From JAFGBI01 sp964454025 (lineage in GTDB: Bacteria > Myxococcota_A > Polyangia > Polyangiales > Polyangiaceae), in NCBI GenBank assembly GCA_964454025.1, contig CAYVRP010000003.1, positions 62,001 to 126,000 of the forward strand: a stretch of 64,000 nucleotides of DNA, in the 5' to 3' direction. The translations under genes were made by a program, and so were the position numbers. The notes under the pieces are model-generated. The model was not told where the DNA came from, ran no database searches, and worked only from the letters and a program-made list of their open reading frames with translations. Each line of letters starts with the position of its first letter. Within the stretch, counting starts at the first letter, position 1. Below are positions 25,074 through 32,171 of the stretch, piece by piece.

Positions 25074-25892
25074 GTGCGACGAGCTTCCGATTTCGCGGCC
25101 CCCTTGTTGGCGAAAGTGCCGCGGGTGGCGCTCAGTCGTCTGGTGGGCAGGATGGGCAGACTCCGCCTCCCTGCCCCCATCGCTCGGCTCTCGGTGGCCG
25201 GCTACTGCGCGCTCTGGCGGGTGGACCTCGCCCAGGCCGAGCCCAGCGAGCAGCCGTATCGAACGCTGGACGCCCTCTTCACGCGGCGGCTCCGGAGCGG
25301 CGCGCGGCCGGTGGCGCCGGCAGGGCTGGTGAGCCCCGCGGACGGTCGGCTCGAGGCGGTGGGCGTGATCGACGAGGGGCGGCTCAGCATCAAGGGGAAT
25401 GAGTACTCGGTTTCCGAGCTCACCGGGACCGAGCAGGATGCGACCCGCCTCCGTGGAGGGGCCTTCGTGGTCGTGTACCTCTCCCCGAGCGACTACCACC
25501 GCGTGCACTCCCCGGTAGACGGCGAGGTCCATCGCGTGACCGGGATGCCGGGCGACCTGTTCCCGGTAAACTCGCTGTCGGATCGGGTACCGCGCCTCTT
25601 CTGCCGGAACAGCCGGGTTGCCATCGGCCTCGAAACGCGCGACTTTGGCGAGGTCGTGGTGGTGATGGTGGGAGCGATGAACGTCGGTCGCATGGGCATC
25701 GAGGCGCTGGGGGGCGGTGAGGCGGAACCCGGCGTCACCGTGCTCGATCCACCGCGCCCGGTCGCCCGCGGCGACGAGATCGGGGTCTTCCACCTCGGGT
25801 CGTCCGTCGTCGTCCTCAGCGAGCGGCCGGTGAGCCTCCCGGAGCCGGGGCGACGGGTGAAGTACGGTGAGTCCCTGCTTGTGGCATCATGA
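25074..25892 (+). CDS. psd: phosphatidylserine decarboxylase proenzyme
   Basis: 272 residues from a GTG at 25074. It decarboxylates phosphatidylserine to phosphatidylethanolamine at the inner membrane. The self-cleavage site LGSS (res 241-244, G242|S243) is in FHLGSSVVVLSE, giving the pyruvoyl alpha chain at the C-terminus. Upstream blocks are typical: RTLDALFTRRL, VSPADGRLEAVG, YLSPSDYHRVHSPVDG (catalytic His), FPVNSLSDRVPRLFCRNSR and VVVMVGAMNVGRM. It is the short bacterial form without extra domains. The stop overlaps the ATG of the next gene by 4 bp. No phosphatidylserine synthase gene is nearby. Confidence 0.96.
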   Translation: MRRASDFAAPLLAKVPRVALSRLVGRMGRLRLPAPIARLSVAGYCALWRVDLAQAEPSEQPYRTLDALFTRRLRSGARPVAPAGLVSPADGRLEAVGVIDEGRLSIKGNEYSVSELTGTEQDATRLRGGAFVVVYLSPSDYHRVHSPVDGEVHRVTGMPGDLFPVNSLSDRVPRLFCRNSRVAIGLETRDFGEVVVVMVGAMNVGRMGIEALGGGEAEPGVTVLDPPRPVARGDEIGVFHLGSSVVVLSERPVSLPEPGRRVKYGESLLVAS

Positions 25893-28354
25893 GCACCGAG
25901 GATCCGAGCTTGGGTGCGGAAACCCCGACCGGGCGGGCGTCGCTGGATGACGAGGCACCGCCGAGCATCCCCGATCTGGCGGACGACTCGGATCCCGCTG
26001 TCCCGGAGCCGAGCTTCAGCGAAGCGGAAGCCGTCTCGGGGGCGCGACGCTTGAAGCCGCCACCGAAGCCCCGCCCGCGGCGCTCGGACGCGAGCGCGCT
26101 CGGTCCTCCACCCAAGCCGCAGCGACCTCGCGCCGCGCCGGAGGCGCCTCACGAGGACGCTCCGGCGATCGACCCGCTGGTGGCTGCCGTGGCGGGACGG
26201 TTCGAGGCGGCGGTCGCTCAGACCGTGGCGCCGCGTTCGCCCGCAGCGGCGCCGCGACCATCCACGCCCGCGTCTTCGGCCGGGAAGCCGCCGCCGGTGG
26301 CGGGAGCCCCCGGCCCTCCATCGGGCGCGCCGCCTCCGGCCGGTGCGCCAGCCCCACCTTCCAGGATCGCGTCCTCGGCTCCGCCGCCAGCGGGGTCGGC
26401 TCCGACCGCTCAGTCTGCGGCCAAGGCCCGCTCGATGGCCGCGTCGCCCGCGGCGTCGACGCCCGGCGCGACGGCGGCGGCCCCAACTGCTTCCCGGTCC
26501 CCAGCCGCTGTACCCGCTCCGCCGCGCCCCGCGGGCCCGGGTGCCTCCAGAGAAGCGGGCAGCGACCGACCGCCGACGCACTCGCCACAGCCGGGCGCGG
26601 CCAGCAGAGGCGCTGCTTCGCCGGAGCTGCCCGCGACCCCTCCCGTCGCCGCCGGGGGTGGGCTTGCCTCCCCCGCCGGCCCCGCTACGCCCGCCCGGGT
26701 CGCGGCTGGTACCGCAGACCCCGCCGCTCCCGCGCCTCGCCCGCCTCCGCGCGTTAGGTCCGACCCGCCCACCGCGGTCACCTATCCCACGGCGAGCCAA
26801 CCGCCGCCTGCCGGCTCCGACTCCGATCCGCCTGCCCCGGCCTCCCTGCGGGCGATGCGCATCATCGCCGTCGGCGAGTACTCCTCGCCGAACCAGGCGG
26901 AGCTGACGCCTGCGCCGGCTCCCCCGCTCTCGACCGGAGGTGACGTCGCGGAGGCGGAAACCGAGCCGGCTCGACCGGCGATCCTCCCAGCACCGGCGCC
27001 CACCGCACCGTCCGGAGACTTGCCGCCGCCTGCCCCGGCACCCCGCCTCGTCCCGCCTCCACCTCCCCCACCGCCCCCGCCCGCGCGACCCGTCGCCCGC
27101 ACGGAAGCGGACGCCAACGAGCGCGGCCCCGAAGCGCCGGCGGCGCCGAAGCCCCGCGTGGAGGCTCCCAAGCCGCCGGCGGTCGCCGGGGCTGTCACCG
27201 GGCCGCGGCTGGCGGACGGCGACCTCCCCTCCATCATCGTCGCCGCTGATCCCGTCGCCGTGGTTTCCAGCGCGGCCGCTGCGGCGGAGCTGCCCACCCC
27301 TGCCGCCGCGGAGGCGAGCGCCGCGACGTCCCCTACCGTCCTCTCGCCCCCGGCCGCGCCCCGCCCCCGCGCGGTCCCCCGCCCAGCGCGAGAGCGGCGC
27401 GAGGTGGAGGCCCTCGCCGACTCCTCGCCGCCGGCACTCGAGGAGCTCGACCTGGACGAGGTGCCCTCGACGGAGCGCAGGTCCGCGGAGCCGATCGAGG
27501 TTCTCCCCGATTCAGCGCCCGATGCGGCGGCGCCGAGGCCACCTCCGCCCCCGCGCCGTCCGCCCCCGGTCCCGCGCGAGATCCGGGAGGAGCCCGACAA
27601 GAAGCCGCTGCGGCGTCCCTGGTGGGAGGAGCTCTTCCTCGAGGACTTCTCGCGCGCGGAATATCGCCTCAGCGACGAGCAGCTCGTCAAGGAGGTGAGC
27701 TTCATCGAGGAGGCGCTGGGCGTCTCCACCAACGGCGTCATCCTCGACCTCTGCTGCGGATCGGGTCGCCACGCGGTCGAGCTCGCCCGCCGCGGGTACG
27801 GCGTCGTCGGGTTCGATCTTTCGCTCTACCAGCTGGCGCTGGCCCAGGACGTGGCCCAGGAGCGGGGCCAGAAGATAAACTTCCTCCAGGGCGACGTCCG
27901 CGAGATGGCGTTCGAGGAGATGTTCGACGGCATCTACTGCTGGAACACCAGCTACGGCTACTTCGAGGAGGAGAAGAACCTCGCGGTCGCGCAGCGGATG
28001 TTCCGCGCGCTCCGCCCGGGCGGCTCGCTCCTGATCGACGTGGCGAACCGTGACTTCGTCGCGCGGCACAGCCCGTCCCAGGTCTGGTTCGAGGGGGACG
28101 GTTGCGTCTGCATGGACGACGCGTCTGTCGACTTCATCACCAGTCGGCTGCGCGTGAAGCGGTCCATCATCTTCGATGATGGCCGCCAGAAGGAGTGCTA
28201 CTACACGATCCGCCTCTACTCGATGCACGAGCTCGGCAAGCTCTTGCACGACGTCGGCTTCCGGGTGACCGAGGCGAGCGGGGATCTGACGACTCCGAAC
28301 GTCTTCCTCGGGGCCTACTCGCCGCGCATCATCATGGTCGCCCAGCGCCCTTGA
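25889..28354 (+). CDS. long Pro/Ala-rich protein with C-terminal SAM methyltransferase domain
   Basis: 821 residues. Residues 1 to about 570 are low-complexity Pro/Ala/Ser-rich (PKPRPRRSDA, then PPPPPPPPPAR) without recognisable domains. After WWEELFLEDFSRAEYRLSDE comes a class I methyltransferase fold: motif I VILDLCCGSGRHAVELA (res about 617-633), YGVVGFDLS, INFLQGDVREMAFEE, FDGIYCWNTSYGYFEEEKN and ALRPGGSLLIDVANRDFV. The catalytic part resembles small-molecule methyltransferases. The disordered N-terminus has codon usage like a real gene and the frame is coupled to psd by a 4-bp overlap. Substrate unknown; a lipid-related role is a guess from psd. Confidence 0.85.
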   Translation: MSTEDPSLGAETPTGRASLDDEAPPSIPDLADDSDPAVPEPSFSEAEAVSGARRLKPPPKPRPRRSDASALGPPPKPQRPRAAPEAPHEDAPAIDPLVAAVAGRFEAAVAQTVAPRSPAAAPRPSTPASSAGKPPPVAGAPGPPSGAPPPAGAPAPPSRIASSAPPPAGSAPTAQSAAKARSMAASPAASTPGATAAAPTASRSPAAVPAPPRPAGPGASREAGSDRPPTHSPQPGAASRGAASPELPATPPVAAGGGLASPAGPATPARVAAGTADPAAPAPRPPPRVRSDPPTAVTYPTASQPPPAGSDSDPPAPASLRAMRIIAVGEYSSPNQAELTPAPAPPLSTGGDVAEAETEPARPAILPAPAPTAPSGDLPPPAPAPRLVPPPPPPPPPPARPVARTEADANERGPEAPAAPKPRVEAPKPPAVAGAVTGPRLADGDLPSIIVAADPVAVVSSAAAAAELPTPAAAEASAATSPTVLSPPAAPRPRAVPRPARERREVEALADSSPPALEELDLDEVPSTERRSAEPIEVLPDSAPDAAAPRPPPPPRRPPPVPREIREEPDKKPLRRPWWEELFLEDFSRAEYRLSDEQLVKEVSFIEEALGVSTNGVILDLCCGSGRHAVELARRGYGVVGFDLSLYQLALAQDVAQERGQKINFLQGDVREMAFEEMFDGIYCWNTSYGYFEEEKNLAVAQRMFRALRPGGSLLIDVANRDFVARHSPSQVWFEGDGCVCMDDASVDFITSRLRVKRSIIFDDGRQKECYYTIRLYSMHELGKLLHDVGFRVTEASGDLTTPNVFLGAYSPRIIMVAQRP

Positions 28355-28356
28355 CG

Positions 28357-28373
28357 CCGCGTCCCCGACGCGG
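28357..28373. terminator. hairpin after the methyltransferase gene
   Basis: CCGCGTC (28357-28363), loop CCC, GACGCGG (28367-28373): a perfect 7-bp GC stem two bases after the stop codon. No U-tract; it precedes a convergent gene. Confidence 0.5.
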
Positions 28374-28417
28374 GTGCCCCCCCGGGTCACCGGCGGGGCA
28401 GCGAGCGCTGTCACACC

Positions 28418-28810
28418 TCAGTCGCAGGTGACGTAGGCGCCGCCGTCGCGCTCGTCGCAGCGGCAGCCGCCGCCGAGGACGGCGGTGACGCACGCGCAGT
28501 TCGACCGGGTTTCGCACTCGGGGACGAAGCTGCACGCCGGCCCGCCGCGGACCCCGAGATCGCAGTACCACCCCTGCAGGCAGAAGCTCTCGCCGCAGTC
28601 GAAGCACCCCTCGTCCGTGCAGTAGCTCGCGACCATCGTCGAGGACTCCGCGGGCGCTTCGACGCGGGCGGTGTCCCCGTCGGCGCCCGTCGCGTCGCCC
28701 GGCGAGGCCGGCGGGGGCGCGCCCCCGCCGCAGGCCAGCGACAGGACCGGGAGGGCCCCGGCGACGAGCCGCCAGCGGTAGCGCAACCACGGGGATCTCC
28801 GGCGCTGCAT
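28418..28810 (-). CDS. small Cys-rich lipoprotein
   Basis: 130 residues from the ATG at 28810. A basic start (QRRRSPWLRYRWR) and hydrophobic core end in the lipobox LSLAC (Cys about res 27), then a disordered Gly/Pro/Ala linker. The C-terminal 70 residues hold about ten cysteines (SYCTDEGCFDCGESFCLQGW, CETRSNCACVTAVLGGGCRC), a compact disulfide-bonded domain on the cell surface. The organisation recalls the larger CGDG-repeat lipoprotein nearby, but the motif differs. Function unknown. Read from a TTGTCG/TATAGG promoter. Confidence 0.75.
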   Translation of the reverse strand: MQRRRSPWLRYRWRLVAGALPVLSLACGGGAPPPASPGDATGADGDTARVEAPAESSTMVASYCTDEGCFDCGESFCLQGWYCDLGVRGGPACSFVPECETRSNCACVTAVLGGGCRCDERDGGAYVTCD

Positions 28811-28818
28811 GTCGGCTC

Positions 28819-28848
28819 CCTATACGTCGTCGCCCCACGGCACGACAA
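28819..28848 (-). promoter_or_regulatory. candidate promoter of the Cys-rich lipoprotein gene
   Basis: On the minus strand: TTGTCG (28848-28843), 18-nt spacer, TATAGG (28824-28819), eight bases before the ATG; GGGAG overlaps the 3' end of the -10 and is the likely ribosome site. Confidence 0.4.
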
Positions 28849-28953
28849 GGCTCCCGCGCGCCCCGCCGCGGGACGTGCACCCGGACCCCATGCCGGCGCG
28901 CCGGGTTCCGCGCGTGGCGGCAGGCTCGGCGCCCCGGGGTCGGGTCCCGCCCC

Positions 28954-29388
28954 TCACGGCGGCGGCTCGAGATCGAGGTCGTGACCGAGCCGGCGCAGCG
29001 CCTCGGTGACGGCCTGCCGGTCCGCCGCCTCCGCCGTTCCCGCGCCGGCTCGCTCGAGCGCCACCCGCAGGGCCGCGGCCTCCAACGAGGACAGCGCCAT
29101 CGTCCGCACGAAGGAGAGCTCCTCGATGCGGTAACGCAGGATCACGCGCCCGTCGGCGAGGACCTGCTGGCCCAGCACCTCGGCGTGGACGCGGCTCTGG
29201 CCCGCGAGCTGCCGCACGACGCCGCGAACGCGCGCCGCGCGCCGGCGCACGCGGCGCGCGGCTGGCTGCTCGAAGAGCCCGAAGAAGCGGTTGCGGGAGA
29301 AGCTGGTCGGGACCAGCACCAGCGCGCAGAGCAGTCCGTCGAGATCGACCTCGAGCCCGGTGAAGCCAGGGGCTTCCGACGGCATCAT
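28954..29388 (-). CDS. hypothetical protein
   Basis: 144 residues from an ATG at 29388; TTG (29394) and a second ATG (29385) are alternatives and no ribosome site decides. Not recognised. The sequence has a beta-type start (FTGLEVDLDGLLCALVLVPT), a basic middle (ARRVRRRAARVRGVVRQLAG) and a strand segment (LADGRVILRYRIEELS) ending in helices. No signal peptide or membrane helix. It lies downstream of prfA on the same strand, 162 bp away, so it may be read with prfA. Codon use fits its neighbours. Confidence 0.6.
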   Translation of the reverse strand: MMPSEAPGFTGLEVDLDGLLCALVLVPTSFSRNRFFGLFEQPAARRVRRRAARVRGVVRQLAGQSRVHAEVLGQQVLADGRVILRYRIEELSFVRTMALSSLEAAALRVALERAGAGTAEAADRQAVTEALRRLGHDLDLEPPP

Positions 29389-29550
29389 CGCCAATCATCG
29401 CCGAAGGCTCGCGCCAAACCAAGGCCTGCTCGCCGCGCCTCCGGCGCGGGTCCCGGAGGCTCCGGCCGCGTCTCCGGAGCCGCCCGCGCCGTCGCGGGCG
29501 CGCCGCCGGATCCCGCCCGACCCGCGGCCCCGCGGCGCCTCTGCCCCCGC

Positions 29551-30624
29551 TCAGCCCTCGGGCCCCAGCGCCTGCAGGCGCGCCGCCTCGTGCCAGGCGA
29601 CCAGGGCGCTCACCAGCTCGTCGAGCTCACCGTCGATGACGCGGTCGAGCTTGTAGATCGTCAGCCCGAGGCGGTGATCGGTGAGGCGGTTCTGCGGGAA
29701 GTTGTAGGTGCGGATCTTCTCCGAGCGATCGCCGGCCTTCACCATCCCGCGCCGCTCGTCGCGGATGGCTTCGGACTGCCGCTCCAGCTCCAGGTCGAGC
29801 AGCCGGCTGCGCAGGATCTTCAGCGCGCGGGCCTTGTTCTTGATCTGGCTCCGCTCGTCCTGGCACTTGACGATCATCCCCGTGGGCAGGTGCGTCACCT
29901 GCACCGCGCTGTTGGTGGTGTTCACCCCCTGCCCGCCCGGGCCGCCGGCGGCGGCGATGTCGAAGCGCAGATCCTTCTCGTCGAGCACCACGTCGACCTC
30001 ATCGGCCTCGGGCAGCACCGCCACCGTCGCCGTCGAGGTGTGGATGCGCCCCTGCGCTTCAGTCTCGGGGACCCGCTGCACCCGGTGCACGCCGCTCTCG
30101 TGCCGGAGGCTCGAGTACACCCGGTGCCCGGTCACCAGCACGATGGCCTCCTTCAAGCCCCCGGCGGCCGCGTCGCTCGTGCTCAGCAGCTCCACGCGCC
30201 AGCCCCGGCGTTCAGCGAAGCGCGAGTACATGCGGAGCAGATCCGCGGCGAAGAGCGCCGCCTCCTCGCCCCCCGTGCCCGCCCGGATCTCCAGCACCGT
30301 GTTCTTGTCGTCATTGGGATCGCTGGGCAGCAGCAGCACCCGGAGCCGTCGCTCGAGCTCGCCGCGCCGTGCCTCGAGTTCGGGGAGCTCCTCGGCAGCG
30401 AGCTCCCCGAGCTCGGGGTCGGCGAGCGCCTGCCGGTCCTCGTCGATCTGCCTTCCCACGCGCTGCCACTCGCGGTAGGCGGCGACCAGATCGCAGAGGC
30501 GCCCGCGCTCGCGGTTGAGATCGCGCATGCGCCGCGGGCTCGCCAGCACGTCCGCGCCGCAAAGAAGCTGCTCGATCTCCTCGAGCCGCCGCGCGAAACC
30601 TTCGAGCTTCTCGGTGGGGATCAT
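29551..30624 (-). CDS. prfA: peptide chain release factor 1
   Basis: 357 residues, full length. It recognises UAA and UAG in the ribosomal A site and triggers peptide release. The catalytic GGQ is at res 230-232 (GGPGGQGVNTTNSAV), and the stop-codon tripeptide is of the RF1 PxT type (RVPETEAQGRIHTS), not the SPF of RF2. The acidic stretch TVAVLPEADEVD and the C-terminal LTDHRLGLTIYKLD are also RF1-typical. Start is the ATG at 30624. It follows rpmE by about 140 bp on the same strand, a common bacterial order. No prmC (GGQ methyltransferase) follows. Confidence 0.97.
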   Translation of the reverse strand: MIPTEKLEGFARRLEEIEQLLCGADVLASPRRMRDLNRERGRLCDLVAAYREWQRVGRQIDEDRQALADPELGELAAEELPELEARRGELERRLRVLLLPSDPNDDKNTVLEIRAGTGGEEAALFAADLLRMYSRFAERRGWRVELLSTSDAAAGGLKEAIVLVTGHRVYSSLRHESGVHRVQRVPETEAQGRIHTSTATVAVLPEADEVDVVLDEKDLRFDIAAAGGPGGQGVNTTNSAVQVTHLPTGMIVKCQDERSQIKNKARALKILRSRLLDLELERQSEAIRDERRGMVKAGDRSEKIRTYNFPQNRLTDHRLGLTIYKLDRVIDGELDELVSALVAWHEAARLQALGPEG

Positions 30625-30765
30625 GCCCGTCGCCAGGGGTGGGGTGGGGGGTCACCGCGCGTGCTCAACGTTGCCAAGACGGACCGCTGTCCCGCTGGCC
30701 CCGTGGCGACGGCGTCACCCCGCCGAGCCCACCCGAGCGACGGCGGGCGGCCTCGACGCCGACCT

Positions 30766-30975
30766 TCACGCCCTGGCCGCGCGCGCGTACTTCTTCCGGA
30801 ACCGATCGATGCGGCCTGCCGCATCGACGAGCCGTTGCTTGCCCGTGAAGAACGGGTGGCACTGCGAGCAGACGTCGACCGAGAGCTCGCGCGCGGTGGA
30901 GCGGGTCACGAAGTTGTTGCCGCACGCGCAGGTGACCGTGACGACGTGGTAGTTCGGGTGGATGCCTTGCTTCAT
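30766..30975 (-). CDS. rpmE: 50S ribosomal protein L31, zinc-binding type
   Basis: 69 residues from the ATG at 30975; the frame continues upstream but MKQGIHPNYH is the family start. It is the C+ form with the zinc ligands Cys16, Cys18, Cys36 and Cys39 (CAC and CSQC). The C-terminal RIDRFRKKYARAARA is the usual basic tail. Part of the large subunit at the central bridge. A Zn-independent paralogue, often induced on zinc starvation, is not in view. Confidence 0.95.
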   Translation of the reverse strand: MKQGIHPNYHVVTVTCACGNNFVTRSTARELSVDVCSQCHPFFTGKQRLVDAAGRIDRFRKKYARAARA

Positions 30976-31198
30976 GGCGCTGCCTCGGCTCCGCCGGCGG
31001 GGCGATCGGGGGGGGCGAGAGCTTGCCCCCAATCCTTCCTTTCATCAAGCGCGCGACCGGCGACCCCGCCCCGCCTCGATCGCACAGGGGCTCTGCTGCA
31101 TATTGTCTTTTCAATCCCGATACTTGGGATATTCGCGTGGCTCGCCCCCCGGGGCGGTGGCGGGGTGAGATTCCGTCACCTATCGTTACTTTCCTCGC
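30976..31198. promoter_or_regulatory. AT-rich divergent intergenic region with inverted repeat
   Basis: About 220 bp between rpmE (minus) and the DUF362 gene (plus). The stretch 31100-31135 is strikingly AT-rich for this DNA and contains ATCCC-N7-GGGAT centred near 31120, a possible operator. On the plus side TATCGT (31181-31186) lies 12 bases before the ATG at 31199. I cannot assign a complete promoter. Confidence 0.35.
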
Positions 31199-32170
31199 AT
31201 GAGCGACCGCCCCACCCGGAGAGAGCTGCTGCGTCGCGTCGCGGCCAGCGGGGCCGCGCTCACCGCTGCCGCGGTCACCGGCCGTCTCGCTCACGACGCC
31301 AGCGGCGCGACGGCGGGACCCGAGGTCGGGGGCGGGCAGGTGCGCGACTTCGGGGTGCGCGCGGAGCCCGGGCGACCCGTCCTCGCCATCGCGCGGACCT
31401 CGCGGGACCCCGCGGTGCTCACGCGGCTGGCGATCGACGCGCTCGGCGGCATGACCCGCTTCGTGTCTCGCGGCGACGTGGTCGCGGTCAAGCCCAACAT
31501 CGGGTGGGATCGCCTGCCCATCCACGCGGCCAACACCAACCCCGCGGTCGTCGCGGAGGTCGTCCGGCTCGCGCTCGACGCGGGGGCGAAGACGGTCGTG
31601 GTGACGGACGTCTCCTGCAACGAGGCTCAGCGCTGCTTCCAGCGGTCCGGGATCTGGGCCGCCGCGCACGCCGCGGGGGCCACGGTCGTACTTCCGGCCG
31701 CGCACCGCTTCCGGTCGCTGCACCTCGGCGGCGAGGTGCTGCAGGAGTGGCCCGTCTTCGCGCCGCTGGTCAGCGCGGATCGGGTCATCAACGTCCCCGT
31801 CGCCAAGCACCACAACCTCGCGCGCTACACGGGCGCGATGAAGAACTGGTACGGGATCCTGGGCGGGCGCAGGAACCGGCTCCACCAGGACATCGACGTC
31901 TCGATCGCCGATCTCGCTACCTTCCTCCGACCCACGCTCACCGTGCTCGACGCGACGCGCGTGCTGCTGCGCAACGGCCCCCAGGGCGGCAACGTGGACG
32001 ACGCGAAGGACCTCGACCAGGTCATCGCCGGCACCGATCCGGTGGCCATCGACGCCTATGGCGCGACCCTGATCGGCGAGCGCCCCGAACGCATCGGCTA
32101 CCTCGCGCTCGGCCGCGCGCGCGGGCTCGGCGACGATCGCTGGGAGGCCGTCGCCCGGGTGGAGGTGTAG
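31199..32170 (+). CDS. Tat-exported DUF362 protein
   Basis: 323 residues. A twin-arginine signal is clear: TRRELLR (res 6-12) followed by a hydrophobic AASGAALTAAAV. The mature part is DUF362 (VSRGDVVAVKPNIGWDRLPI, AKTVVVTDVSCNEAQRCF, INVPVAKHHNLARYTGAMKN, LTVLDATRVLLRNGPQGGN, VIAGTDPVAIDAYGATLIG). Tat export implies folding, perhaps with a cofactor, before crossing the inner membrane. DUF362 genes commonly pair with 4Fe-4S proteins; here the polyferredoxin follows at once, with its SD inside the last codons of this gene. Its reaction is unknown. Confidence 0.9.
   Translation: MSDRPTRRELLRRVAASGAALTAAAVTGRLAHDASGATAGPEVGGGQVRDFGVRAEPGRPVLAIARTSRDPAVLTRLAIDALGGMTRFVSRGDVVAVKPNIGWDRLPIHAANTNPAVVAEVVRLALDAGAKTVVVTDVSCNEAQRCFQRSGIWAAAHAAGATVVLPAAHRFRSLHLGGEVLQEWPVFAPLVSADRVINVPVAKHHNLARYTGAMKNWYGILGGRRNRLHQDIDVSIADLATFLRPTLTVLDATRVLLRNGPQGGNVDDAKDLDQVIAGTDPVAIDAYGATLIGERPERIGYLALGRARGLGDDRWEAVARVEV
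32161..32165 (+). promoter_or_regulatory. Shine-Dalgarno GGAGG supporting a CTG start
   Basis: GGAGG at 32161-32165 is six bases before CTG at 32172. It is the only good ribosome site for the polyferredoxin gene, whose frame lacks ATG, GTG or TTG from the stop at 32070 until 32322. Confidence 0.5.
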
Positions 32171-32171
32171 C

